Below, in pieces: positions 56,611 through 64,000 of a stretch of 64,000 bases of DNA. The stretch lies in contig OZ244911.1 of the NCBI GenBank assembly GCA_965221765.1, forward strand, positions 2,232,001 through 2,296,000. Direction: 5' to 3'. The position numbers and the translations under genes are program-made. The notes beneath the pieces are model-generated. The model made no database searches. It saw nothing but the letters and a program-made list of their open reading frames with translations, and had not been told where the DNA came from. Source of the DNA: Bin25 sp965221765. Its GTDB lineage: Bacteria; Bacteroidota; Bacteroidia; Flavobacteriales; Flavobacteriaceae. The first letter of the stretch is position 1. Every line of letters starts with the position of its first letter.

Positions 56611-57189
56611 TTATATAATTATTTCATACTTTTTCAAAATCTTAGTAAAAAAAGAAGAATGATACCTTTTAGAAACCACTTTTGGTTTTTTATTAGAACA
56701 TGAAAAAATAAATTTTCGATTGAGGAAACTATTATCAAAAACAAATACTTCGTCTATTTGGTTTACTATCTTCAAAAAGTTATGATGCGATCGAACAAAA
56801 CGTCTGATAACATCTTTATCATCAACATTATGTCCCCCTTCTACCACTCTATATTTAATTCGATCAATACAAATTTGTGGCTCTAATGTAGTGATGAAAT
56901 ATATTCTTGTTTGGTAATCAAGTAATTTTGCCCTTTGAAACAGTCTCACTTCTGAATTGCCCGAAAGAGTGGTTTCAATACTAAAATCAGATTTTTGTAG
57001 CAGTAACTTTTCACGGCATATTAAAGCCTTTTTGGATGCTTCAAACTCATCAAGATTTTCTTGAAGTTGAATTTCATCAGGATTAATTAATGGGATTTGG
57101 TTATCTATATATTTTTTTGAAAGTAAAAAATGAGACAAGGTGGTTTTTCCAGATCCATTGGGACCTGAAATCAATGTCAAATCAGCCAT
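56611..57189 (-). CDS. Zeta-toxin-like P-loop kinase
   Basis: The 192-residue protein starts MADLTLISGPNGSGKTTLSH with a perfect Walker A (GPNGSGKTT, 9-17). It has the zeta-family features INPDEIQ after strand 2, FSIETTLSG (substrate-binding ETTLS) and RVVEGGHNVDDKDVIRRF (arginine lid). Zeta toxins phosphorylate UDP-GlcNAc, poisoning cell-wall synthesis; related kinases act on other targets. Its ATG shares one base with the stop of a 71-residue gene (TAATG), the form of a toxin/antitoxin-like pair. Toxicity is inferred. Confidence 0.8.
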   Translation of the reverse strand: MADLTLISGPNGSGKTTLSHFLLSKKYIDNQIPLINPDEIQLQENLDEFEASKKALICREKLLLQKSDFSIETTLSGNSEVRLFQRAKLLDYQTRIYFITTLEPQICIDRIKYRVVEGGHNVDDKDVIRRFVRSHHNFLKIVNQIDEVFVFDNSFLNRKFIFSCSNKKPKVVSKRYHSSFFTKILKKYEIII

Positions 57190-57404
57190 TATTTTCCCTT
57201 TCGAGGAGGAACTTGCTCAAACATCGTCTCGGTTCTCCCTTTTGTAACAACAATAAATCGTCTCCCGTTGGGAAATTCTTTTATTTTTTTACCAGGATAA
57301 TCTTCATCTAGATAATAGATTGGAACCCCATTGGCTAAGGTTTTTTTGGCTCCCCAATCAGCATATTTTACAAGCGCTTTATTTATCTTTTTTGTATCCC
57401 ACAT
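57189..57404 (-). CDS. Small protein paired with the zeta-like kinase, possible antitoxin
   Basis: The 71-residue basic protein (KINKALVKYADWGAKKTLAN, YYLDEDYPGKKIKEFPNGRR) lies directly upstream of the zeta-like gene and overlaps it by one base. It has no similarity to the helical epsilon antitoxin that I can see. Position alone suggests an antitoxin or a substrate of the kinase. Similar small proteins are frequently found in front of such kinases. Confidence 0.6.
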   Translation of the reverse strand: MWDTKKINKALVKYADWGAKKTLANGVPIYYLDEDYPGKKIKEFPNGRRFIVVTKGRTETMFEQVPPRKGK

Positions 57405-57508
57405 AACAATAGTTTATTTCGAGATGTGCGTTTATAAATATTAATTGATAATGACATTCAATCACTTTCGTTTATTGAGAGAAAAATTGGTTAAATATAA
57501 TCATCCTT

Positions 57509-59470
57509 TTAGTTTATCAAATAACTGCTCTTTTTACTATATTCAGCTAACCCTTCATTTAACCAATTTCGAAAAGTTGGTACATCGGTGTATTGAATGG
57601 AGAAATTCAACAGTTTTTCATCCGGACTCATTTGAATATAAAATGGTTGAGAAGCATTATTAAAATTCACATACTGAAATGTAGACCATTTTTTACCAAC
57701 AGTATTAATCTCTCTGATGCGGCCGTCTTGATATTGAAAGTTGAATCTTTCGGATTCCGGCAATTTCATCCGATCATCAACATATAGTGAAATAATGACA
57801 AACTCTTGTAGTAAGGGGTAAATATCGGAATGAGCCCAAACATTTTCTTCCATTTTGCGACAGTTAATACACGCCCACCCAGTAAAATCAATAAGTATCG
57901 GTTTTTGTTTCTTTTTTGCAACCTCTAATCCGACTTGATAATCTTTAAAACAAGGTAGATTCAAAGGGCATTGGTTTTCAGCTTTTTTAATGCTATAAAA
58001 TTCGGGGGGAGGAAAACCGCTTAACATTTGAAGCGTATTTTCTTTTGAAAAAAAATCTCTGATTAGATAAATGCAAAAACACATTATAATTCCTCCAACA
58101 ACAAATCGACTGATATTTATTTTTCTCGACCAAAACCTTATCGATTGAAATACGCCAAAAAAATATAATGCCAAAAGGAGCGCGAGCAAAAGCCATATGG
58201 CTATAAAAATTTCACGACTGAGAATTCCCCAATGGGCTACTAAATCTGCATTGGAAAGAAATTTTAATGCCAAGGCTAATTCTAAAAACCCTAAAGTCAC
58301 TTTGAGAGCGGTCATCCAATCTCCAGATTTTGGAATCCAATGGATGGTCTTAGGGAAGATAGCAAAAAAGGCAAATGGTAGTCCCAATGCAGTTCCAAAT
58401 CCAAGCATGCCAAAAGTCAACTGGGTGGCTCCACTTTGAGAAGTAATAGACCCTGCTAATAAAGATCCGAGTAATGGTCCTGTGCATGAAAAAGATACAA
58501 CGGCAAGAGTTAAAGCCATAAAAAAAATACCGACTAAATTTCCCATTGAAGAAAGTTTATCGGTCTTGGATATCCAATTAGACGGAACTCTTATATCAAA
58601 CAAACCAAAAAAGGATAAGGCAAAAACTATAAATACAGCAAAGAATAGTAGATTCAAAGTAACATTAGTCGCCAATGAATTTAAAATTTCTGGATTCATA
58701 TTATCAAATAAATGAAATGGTAGACTTAATAAAACATAAATAATAATGATAAATAGTCCGTAGAGCAATCCATTAATCATTCCTTTGACTGCGGTCTGAT
58801 AAGAGTTTAAAAAATAAGAAACCGTCAGTGGAATCATCGGTAAAATACAAGGCGTTAATAAGGCCAATAACCCTCCAAAAAGACCTAGAAAAAAAATAGT
58901 CCAATAGCCCCCATTTGAATAGTTAGCTATGCTACTAAGAAAGTGTTTGTTTTTTAAATCAATCACCATTTCTTTTGATTTCATTTGGCTATGTTCATCC
59001 AAAACACTCACTGCTTTAATAAATTCATCATTCAATACAAAATCGAATATTTCTGATCTAAAAATGCATAATGAATCATTGCAAACTTGGTAATTTACTT
59101 CGATTTCGAAATAATCTAAGTCAGAATTGATGACTTGTATCTCGATTTCAAATGTGGCTTGTTTTTTAAAAAAAGTCAAATCCATTTGAAAGACTTTATC
59201 AAAATCTACAATGGATTCACTTTCCCTTACCGGACCAATCGATTGATAATTATTTAAAGTATTTAAAAAAATAAATTCGGTTGGTAAAGCTCCATTAGGA
59301 TCAGAAAATTGTGAATATAAATGCCAGCCTTCTTCAATTTGAGCATTGAAAGTGACTAAATATCTATGCTGGTCTATGGACTCAATATCAGTTTCCCATT
59401 TAATTGGTTCTAGGATTTGAGCTCCTAGTGATGTGATGGAAGTCAATAATAGAATCAATAAACTTTTCAT
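57509..59470 (-). CDS. dsbD: Thiol:disulfide interchange protein DsbD
   Basis: The 653-residue protein carries electrons from cytoplasmic thioredoxin to the periplasm. A signal peptide (MKSLLILLLTSITSLGAQ) leads into the DsbD alpha domain (ending near 165). An eight-helix CcdA-type membrane domain (GGLLALLTPCILPMIPLT, AVVSFSCTGPLLGSLLAGS) holds the paired cysteines. The C-terminal thioredoxin domain has the active site in FTGWACINCRKMEENVW. The start overlaps the tilS stop by four bases. Confidence 0.94.
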   Translation of the reverse strand: MKSLLILLLTSITSLGAQILEPIKWETDIESIDQHRYLVTFNAQIEEGWHLYSQFSDPNGALPTEFIFLNTLNNYQSIGPVRESESIVDFDKVFQMDLTFFKKQATFEIEIQVINSDLDYFEIEVNYQVCNDSLCIFRSEIFDFVLNDEFIKAVSVLDEHSQMKSKEMVIDLKNKHFLSSIANYSNGGYWTIFFLGLFGGLLALLTPCILPMIPLTVSYFLNSYQTAVKGMINGLLYGLFIIIIYVLLSLPFHLFDNMNPEILNSLATNVTLNLLFFAVFIVFALSFFGLFDIRVPSNWISKTDKLSSMGNLVGIFFMALTLAVVSFSCTGPLLGSLLAGSITSQSGATQLTFGMLGFGTALGLPFAFFAIFPKTIHWIPKSGDWMTALKVTLGFLELALALKFLSNADLVAHWGILSREIFIAIWLLLALLLALYFFGVFQSIRFWSRKINISRFVVGGIIMCFCIYLIRDFFSKENTLQMLSGFPPPEFYSIKKAENQCPLNLPCFKDYQVGLEVAKKKQKPILIDFTGWACINCRKMEENVWAHSDIYPLLQEFVIISLYVDDRMKLPESERFNFQYQDGRIREINTVGKKWSTFQYVNFNNASQPFYIQMSPDEKLLNFSIQYTDVPTFRNWLNEGLAEYSKKSSYLIN

Positions 59471-60792
59471 CTCGTGTACTCAAATGAAATGATCTTCGGG
59501 GTACTACGGCTAGCCATAAACCGCCGATCACACCGCCTTCCAATTACCCAAGCAATGTGATTATTCACATAAAGTATCCATTGATTCTGTTGATCTATCT
59601 TATTGTAATTCAAATTTCTAAAAAATTTTGAGATTGAAACTTTACCATTCAAGCCATTGGGATAAAACCAATCCCCAATGTTTATTTTTCCAATGGTTAA
59701 ATCCCCTTTTATTTTTTTTTCATCTAACAAAGCAAAATTAGAATCAATGATATTCTTTGGAAATTCATTCAGTATCTTCCATTTCAATTTTATTGGATAT
59801 AACATATTGCCTTCTTTATGATCAGTTAATTTGAGAGGATATCTACTAGGATCTATTTGAAGAACCGATTTAATTGTTAAAATCAAATGATCTTGACTTT
59901 TTAATAATATAAACTTATTCTGTTGGATATATTTTCCATTTTCAGCGTTCATTAACTTTAAGATTTCACTGACTCGAAAATTGTACTCTTGAAACCAATG
60001 AAAAAGACAAAGTTCAAGATGTTCTAGTTGTTTTAATTTAGTGATAGAATAATAGAAGTGATTATCTTTCAGTGTTGTGACTTTTTTTTGAATTTTATTC
60101 AGCTCTTTAGAAATAAATATATGAGCCAAATTGATATTTTTCAGTGTTTTAGCAAACTGTTGTACAAAATTTGATCTATATTGTTCAGCTGGTGTGATGA
60201 TTTGATGTCTGATATAATTTCTTTGATAGGATACATCGGCATTGCTGCTATCTTCTTCAAAATCAATTTGATATTGATGAGCATAGTCTACAATTTGTCT
60301 TTTAGAAACCGTTAATAGCGGTCTGAGAATCTTTTTTGTCTCTTTTATACCCCTCAATCCAGCGATGCCCGAACCTCTCATGGCATTGATAAAAAAAGTT
60401 TCAATTTGATCATTTAAATGATGCGCGGTTAATAGATATTCAAATCTGTTGATTTCCAATAAATAGTTAAACCATTGATAGCGCAAATCACGGGTGGCTT
60501 CTTGAATCCCCTTTTTTGAGTGCTTTTGATAGGGGCCAACATGAAATGTAGTACGATAAAACGGAATTTGATTCGCTTGACACCAATCGGATACAAAGTT
60601 TTGCGTTTTGATACTTTCAGAGCTTCTGAGTTGAAAATTTGCATGTGCAACAGAAAAATTACAATCTGACTTTAATAATAGATCTGCTAACACACAACTA
60701 TCTATGCCCCCACTGTGAGCTAATAATATCTTTCTATTCAACAGAAACTGATAGTTTTTCTGAATTAAACTTATTGTTAATCGAGACTCCAT
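59467..60792 (-). CDS. tilS: tRNA(Ile)-lysidine synthase
   Basis: TilS adds lysine to C34 of tRNA-Ile(CAU), changing its reading from AUG to AUA. The PP-loop SGGIDSCVLADLL is near residue 25, then the HANFQLRSSES, YLLTAHHLNDQIETFFINAM and SGIAGLRGI motifs. The C-terminal lysine-binding domain ends in NHIAWVIGRRCDRRF. I place the start at ATG 60792 (MESRLTISLIQKNYQFL), giving 441 residues, the usual length. The open frame extends upstream to 60891 without family support. It is coupled to dsbD by ATGA. Confidence 0.93.
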   Translation of the reverse strand: MESRLTISLIQKNYQFLLNRKILLAHSGGIDSCVLADLLLKSDCNFSVAHANFQLRSSESIKTQNFVSDWCQANQIPFYRTTFHVGPYQKHSKKGIQEATRDLRYQWFNYLLEINRFEYLLTAHHLNDQIETFFINAMRGSGIAGLRGIKETKKILRPLLTVSKRQIVDYAHQYQIDFEEDSSNADVSYQRNYIRHQIITPAEQYRSNFVQQFAKTLKNINLAHIFISKELNKIQKKVTTLKDNHFYYSITKLKQLEHLELCLFHWFQEYNFRVSEILKLMNAENGKYIQQNKFILLKSQDHLILTIKSVLQIDPSRYPLKLTDHKEGNMLYPIKLKWKILNEFPKNIIDSNFALLDEKKIKGDLTIGKINIGDWFYPNGLNGKVSISKFFRNLNYNKIDQQNQWILYVNNHIAWVIGRRCDRRFMASRSTPKIISFEYTR

Positions 60793-61105
60793 TGAATAAA
60801 CAAAATGAACTAAAATTTGGTTTACAAAATTGCTTGAATTATTGAAATTAATATGGCAGATGCTATTAAGAAATATTTTGGAATGAACCAACGAATTCGT
60901 TTTTTAAAATGATTAATAGAAATAAAAAATATTATTTAATTTTGTCCGTCCAAAACCATGAAATTTAAGTCCGAAATAGTCAATGCTCAAAGCTGTCAAG
61001 CAGTTTTACCGTTGAATAGCACTCGCCCCTTGCGGGTGTGATTTTGATTTCGAATTTCGAGAACTATTTTCATCCTCTCGACAAACAAAAATTTCTTAAA
61101 CTATC
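60793..61105. other. Divergent regulatory region between tilS and the arginine operon
   Basis: The 313-bp region holds promoters for both directions. A hairpin with stem CACTCGC (61020-61026) and GCGGGTG (61032-61038) lies 70 bases ahead of the GNAT start, followed by GATTTT. It may be a leader structure of the arginine operon. I could not identify an ArgR box with confidence. Confidence 0.45.
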
Positions 61106-61672
61106 ATGAAGATTATTGTTGCTCAAGTAAAGCATATTAAATACGCGAAAAAAATAAGTGTACTCATTCAAGAGTCTGCCAAATCTCGTGGCACAGGAAT
61201 TGCTTTACGAACTCCCCAATACATCGCCGAGCGCATCGAAAAAAATAATGCCATCATCGCTTTAGATGAGGATAAACTAGCTGGGTTTTGTTATATCGAA
61301 TCCTGGAGTCACGGTAAATATGTTGCTCACTCAGGACTAATTGTCGACCCACAATATCGAGGTCAAGGATTAGCTTACCGAATTAAAAAAAAAGTATTTA
61401 AGCTATCCCTAAAAAAGTATCCCAAAGCAAAGATATTTGGGATTACCACTTCCAAACCTGTAATGAAAATAAATCATAAACTAGGATACAAACCGGTACA
61501 CTTTTCTGACTTAACCGATGATCCTGATTTTTGGAATGGGTGTAGGACTTGCAATAATTATGATGTATTGACAAGAACTGAAAGAAAAATGTGTCTTTGT
61601 ACTGGCATGCTGTTTGATCCCAAAGACTCTAATTTCGTTGGTAAAGTAAAAACAAAACTCAAATCGATTTAA
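61106..61672 (+). CDS. GNAT N-acetyltransferase of the arginine operon
   Basis: The 188-residue GNAT-fold protein has the acetyl-CoA motif in VDPQYRGQGLAYRIKKKVF, and a C-terminal Cys-containing tail (GCRTCNNYDVL, MCLCTGM) that may bind metal. It leads the argG-argC-proC series with a five-base gap to argG, so it probably supplies the N-acetyl (or N-succinyl) glutamate that starts arginine synthesis in this group. The acyl donor is not known from the sequence. Confidence 0.82.
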   Translation: MKIIVAQVKHIKYAKKISVLIQESAKSRGTGIALRTPQYIAERIEKNNAIIALDEDKLAGFCYIESWSHGKYVAHSGLIVDPQYRGQGLAYRIKKKVFKLSLKKYPKAKIFGITTSKPVMKINHKLGYKPVHFSDLTDDPDFWNGCRTCNNYDVLTRTERKMCLCTGMLFDPKDSNFVGKVKTKLKSI

Positions 61673-61677
61673 TTCCA

Positions 61678-62880
61678 ATGAAAAAAAGCAATAAAAAAGT
61701 CGTATTGGCCTATAGTGGGGGATTAGATACTTCGTATTGTATTTCGTATTTGACAGACCAAGAATACCAAGTTCATGCTGTATTTGTAGATACCAATGGA
61801 AACTTGGATTTCCATAAAGAAGATCAATTGCGACAAAGAGCTCTGAAACTTGGTGCTAAAACATTTAAAAAGTTAAATGCACTTAAAAGTTTTTATCATC
61901 GAATCATACGATTTTTGATTTATGGTAATGTGTTGAAAAATAAAACCTATCCTTTATCTGTAAGCGCTGAAAGAATTATTCAAGCCGATTATATTCTTTC
62001 CTATACAAAAAGAATCGGAGCACAATATATCGCTCATGGTTGCACTGGTGCAGGAAATGATCAAATTCGATTCGATTCAATTTTCCAAATCTTAGCCCCG
62101 CAGATTACAATTATTGCACCTATTAGATCTCAAAATCTCAGCCGTAAAGATGAAATTCAATTTTTAAAAAGCAAAGGAATCAATATCCACTGGGAAAAAG
62201 CACAATATTCGGTTAATGAAGGTTTATGGGGAACAACCATTGGCGGTGCCGAAACATTAACATCGCACGAACCACTACCTGAAAGTGCTTATTCAATAAT
62301 TAACACTAAAAAAAGAGAAACTCAACATTTAGAAATTTCGTTTAAGCAAGGTCAAATCGTCGAACTCGATGGCGCAAAAGGAGACTCTGTCGTTTTAATA
62401 AAACAACTCAATGCCATCTGCAAAAAATTTGGAATTGGTCGCGATATTCATGTCGGCGATACGATTATCGGAATTAAAGGTCGAGTCGGTTTCGAAGCTG
62501 GTGGGCCATTACTCTTGATTAAAGCACATGAATTACTAGAAAAACACACACTTTCAAAATGGCAATTATTTCAAAAAAATCAGTTGTCTCAATTTTATGG
62601 CATGATGCTCCATGAAGGAAATTATTGGGATCCTGTCAATAGAGATATTGAAGCATTTTTTATTCAAAGTCAACAATTTGTAACAGGTAAAGTATTTTGT
62701 AGACTTCATTTAAAACAATTTGAATTACAAGGTATTAAATCCAAACATGATTTAATGAAACATAATATGGGAGCTTATGGTGAAAAAAACCTTGGATGGT
62801 CTTCTGATCATATTGAAGGTTTCATTAAAATATCTTCCCTATCCAATAAAATATATCACACCATTAATTCTCTCAAATGA
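61678..62880 (+). CDS. argG: Argininosuccinate synthase
   Basis: ArgG joins citrulline and aspartate with ATP to argininosuccinate. The PP-loop AYSGGLDTSYCISYL is at the N-terminus. AHGCTGAGNDQIRFD carries the citrulline/aspartate-binding region, and EKAQYSVNEGLWGTTIGGAE and GRVGFEAGGPLLLI follow. The 400-residue length is standard. Its stop overlaps the argC start (ATGA at 62877-62880). Confidence 0.96.
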   Translation: MKKSNKKVVLAYSGGLDTSYCISYLTDQEYQVHAVFVDTNGNLDFHKEDQLRQRALKLGAKTFKKLNALKSFYHRIIRFLIYGNVLKNKTYPLSVSAERIIQADYILSYTKRIGAQYIAHGCTGAGNDQIRFDSIFQILAPQITIIAPIRSQNLSRKDEIQFLKSKGINIHWEKAQYSVNEGLWGTTIGGAETLTSHEPLPESAYSIINTKKRETQHLEISFKQGQIVELDGAKGDSVVLIKQLNAICKKFGIGRDIHVGDTIIGIKGRVGFEAGGPLLLIKAHELLEKHTLSKWQLFQKNQLSQFYGMMLHEGNYWDPVNRDIEAFFIQSQQFVTGKVFCRLHLKQFELQGIKSKHDLMKHNMGAYGEKNLGWSSDHIEGFIKISSLSNKIYHTINSLK

Positions 62881-63845
62881 AAACCGTTGGTATTGTCGGT
62901 GGGACTGGAATAACTGCAGGCGAATTAATTGATTTGGTATTATTTCATCCTAATTTAAACTTAAAATGGGTCTACAGTACATCAAAAGCTGGCACCTTTA
63001 TTCATCATATCCATCCACAACTAATTGGTCGAACAAAGCTGAAATTTGTTGATAAAATCGATCAGAATATCGATGTTTTGTTTCTATGTATAGGTCATGG
63101 CCATTCCAAAGCATGTCTAGATCACAATGATTTTGATGACAAGATTCTAATTATTGATTTGAGTAATGAATTTAGATTATTAGGTAATCACGAATACAAT
63201 AACAGAGAGTTTATTTATGGGCTTCCTGAATTGAATGCATCAAATATTGCATCTGCTAATTCGATTGCGAACCCAGGGTGTTTTGCAACTGGAATACAGC
63301 TTGCTTTATTACCCCTATCTGAAAATAATTTATTAAATAATGATGTTCATATCCACTCCATAACCGGTAGTACCGGTGCAGGAATAAAGCCGCAATCTAC
63401 AACTCATTTTAGTTGGCGAAATAATAATGTTTCTTGGTATAAACCTTTTGTTCATCAACATTTGGATGAAATTAAACGGCACATCAAACCAAATCACAAA
63501 GCTCAAATTCATATGGTACCTCTTAGAGGTGATTTTACTAGGGGGATATTCACAACCTGCTATTTGAAATCGAATTTAACAGAGAAAGAGGCTTCCCAAC
63601 TTTATAACAAATTCTATCAACATGATCCGTTTACACATGTGTCTGAAAAAGAATTACACTTAAAACAAGTAATCAACACCAATAATTGTGTAATACACCT
63701 CCATAAGCATGAGCATACACTTTTGATTACTAGCGTATTGGATAATTTATTAAAAGGAGCTTGTTCTCAAGCCATTGAAAATTTAAATATTATGTTGCAG
63801 CTAGATCGTGCTAAAGGACTTAACTTAAAACCATCAGTATATTAA
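62877..63845 (+). CDS. argC: N-acetyl-gamma-glutamyl-phosphate reductase
   Basis: ArgC reduces N-acyl-glutamyl phosphate with NADPH to the semialdehyde, the third arginine step. It shows VGIVGGTGITAGELIDL (dinucleotide binding), the catalytic Cys in ANPGCFATGIQLALLP, and HMVPLRGDFTRGIFTTCY near the C-terminus. 322 residues fits the shorter bacterial type. It is translationally coupled to argG. Confidence 0.95.
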   Translation: MKTVGIVGGTGITAGELIDLVLFHPNLNLKWVYSTSKAGTFIHHIHPQLIGRTKLKFVDKIDQNIDVLFLCIGHGHSKACLDHNDFDDKILIIDLSNEFRLLGNHEYNNREFIYGLPELNASNIASANSIANPGCFATGIQLALLPLSENNLLNNDVHIHSITGSTGAGIKPQSTTHFSWRNNNVSWYKPFVHQHLDEIKRHIKPNHKAQIHMVPLRGDFTRGIFTTCYLKSNLTEKEASQLYNKFYQHDPFTHVSEKELHLKQVINTNNCVIHLHKHEHTLLITSVLDNLLKGACSQAIENLNIMLQLDRAKGLNLKPSVY

Positions 63846-63850
63846 TCATC

Positions 63851-64000
63851 ATGAAAATCGCCATTATCGGAACAGGAAATCTTGGACTTAGTATTGCCAA
63901 AGGGATGATACTCAATAACAGTTTTACGACCCTTTATTTAACCCGAAGAAATACGCAATCTTTAAACAAGTGGAAAGATTCAAAAAGAGTACATATCACT
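63851..64000 (+). CDS. proC: Pyrroline-5-carboxylate reductase, N-terminal part
   Basis: Fifty codons are visible before the window ends, starting MKIAIIGTGNLGLSIAKGMI with the Rossmann GxGxxG motif. ProC makes proline from pyrroline-5-carboxylate. In Flavobacteriia it commonly lies within the arginine operon after argC, as here, five bases after the argC stop. The C-terminal part with the dimer domain is outside the window. Confidence 0.85.
   Translation, partial: MKIAIIGTGNLGLSIAKGMILNNSFTTLYLTRRNTQSLNKWKDSKRVHIT

Noticed and set aside
57509..58715. Several plus-strand open frames opposite dsbD
   Set aside because: All are antisense shadows of the well-supported dsbD gene.
1..64000. CRISPR arrays
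   Set aside because: No regularly spaced short repeats and no cas genes are visible.

Overview
The window looks like a chromosome segment of a low-GC member of the Bacteroidota, most likely Flavobacteriia. The evidence is a SusC/SusD polysaccharide-utilisation locus driven by a hybrid two-component regulator, TonB-dependent receptors with an N-terminal carboxypeptidase-regulatory-like domain, TAnnTTTG-type -7 promoter boxes, a stand-alone MnmD, a type II glutamine synthetase, and an arginine cluster in the order GNAT-argG-argC-proC.

Layout. 1-8.4 kb: a truncated response regulator, an MscS channel, a restriction-modification-like pair (DUF262-HNH nuclease plus an EcoRI-family adenine methyltransferase), then dnaJ-grpE, a TIGR01777-type epimerase, mnmD, ilvE and a MazG-like pyrophosphohydrolase. 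8.5-14.2 kb: gene-poor, with an AAA ATPase carrying an in-frame stop, a secreted protein, crcB and transposase relics. 14.2-16.9 kb: a P-II/ammonium transporter/porin operon ending in a clear terminator. 17-21.2 kb: a gene graveyard with a decayed IS3 element, a decayed IS30 element, lipoprotein fragments and an amidohydrolase relic. 21.2-28 kb: housekeeping genes (purU, pyrF, prfA, purM, glnA, a Na/Ca exchanger, tRNA-Arg(ACG)). 29.4-31.7 kb: a 2.2-kb cassette bounded by 30-bp inverted repeats, carrying a second methyltransferase and HNH nuclease next to an IS1595-type transposase remnant. 31.8-48.6 kb: a polysaccharide-utilisation locus (unknown lipoprotein, GH89 alpha-N-acetylglucosaminidase, FG-GAP/ASPIC protein, SusD, frameshifted SusC) facing a divergent hybrid sensor/AraC regulator. 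48.7-56.5 kb: relics, a DoxX-like protein, a possible attenuator (short peptide plus terminator), an unrecognised 440-residue protein, a TonB-dependent receptor and an amino-acid permease. 56.6-64 kb: a zeta-toxin-like pair, dsbD-tilS, and the start of the arginine operon.

The most interesting observation is a repeated design. Both methyltransferase genes carry a long G/C homopolymer (9 and 10 bases) in their 3' part. In both the tract is currently out of frame. In both, restoring the frame makes the methyltransferase stop codon overlap the start codon of the adjacent nuclease gene (TAATG in one, GTGA in the other). This predicts two unrelated phase-variable restriction-modification systems in which one slippage event would switch the methyltransferase and, through translational coupling, its nuclease together. 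One of them rides in an IS1595-like mobile cassette. Because each tract is also a classic place for sequencing error, raw-read or Sanger confirmation of tract length is the first check.
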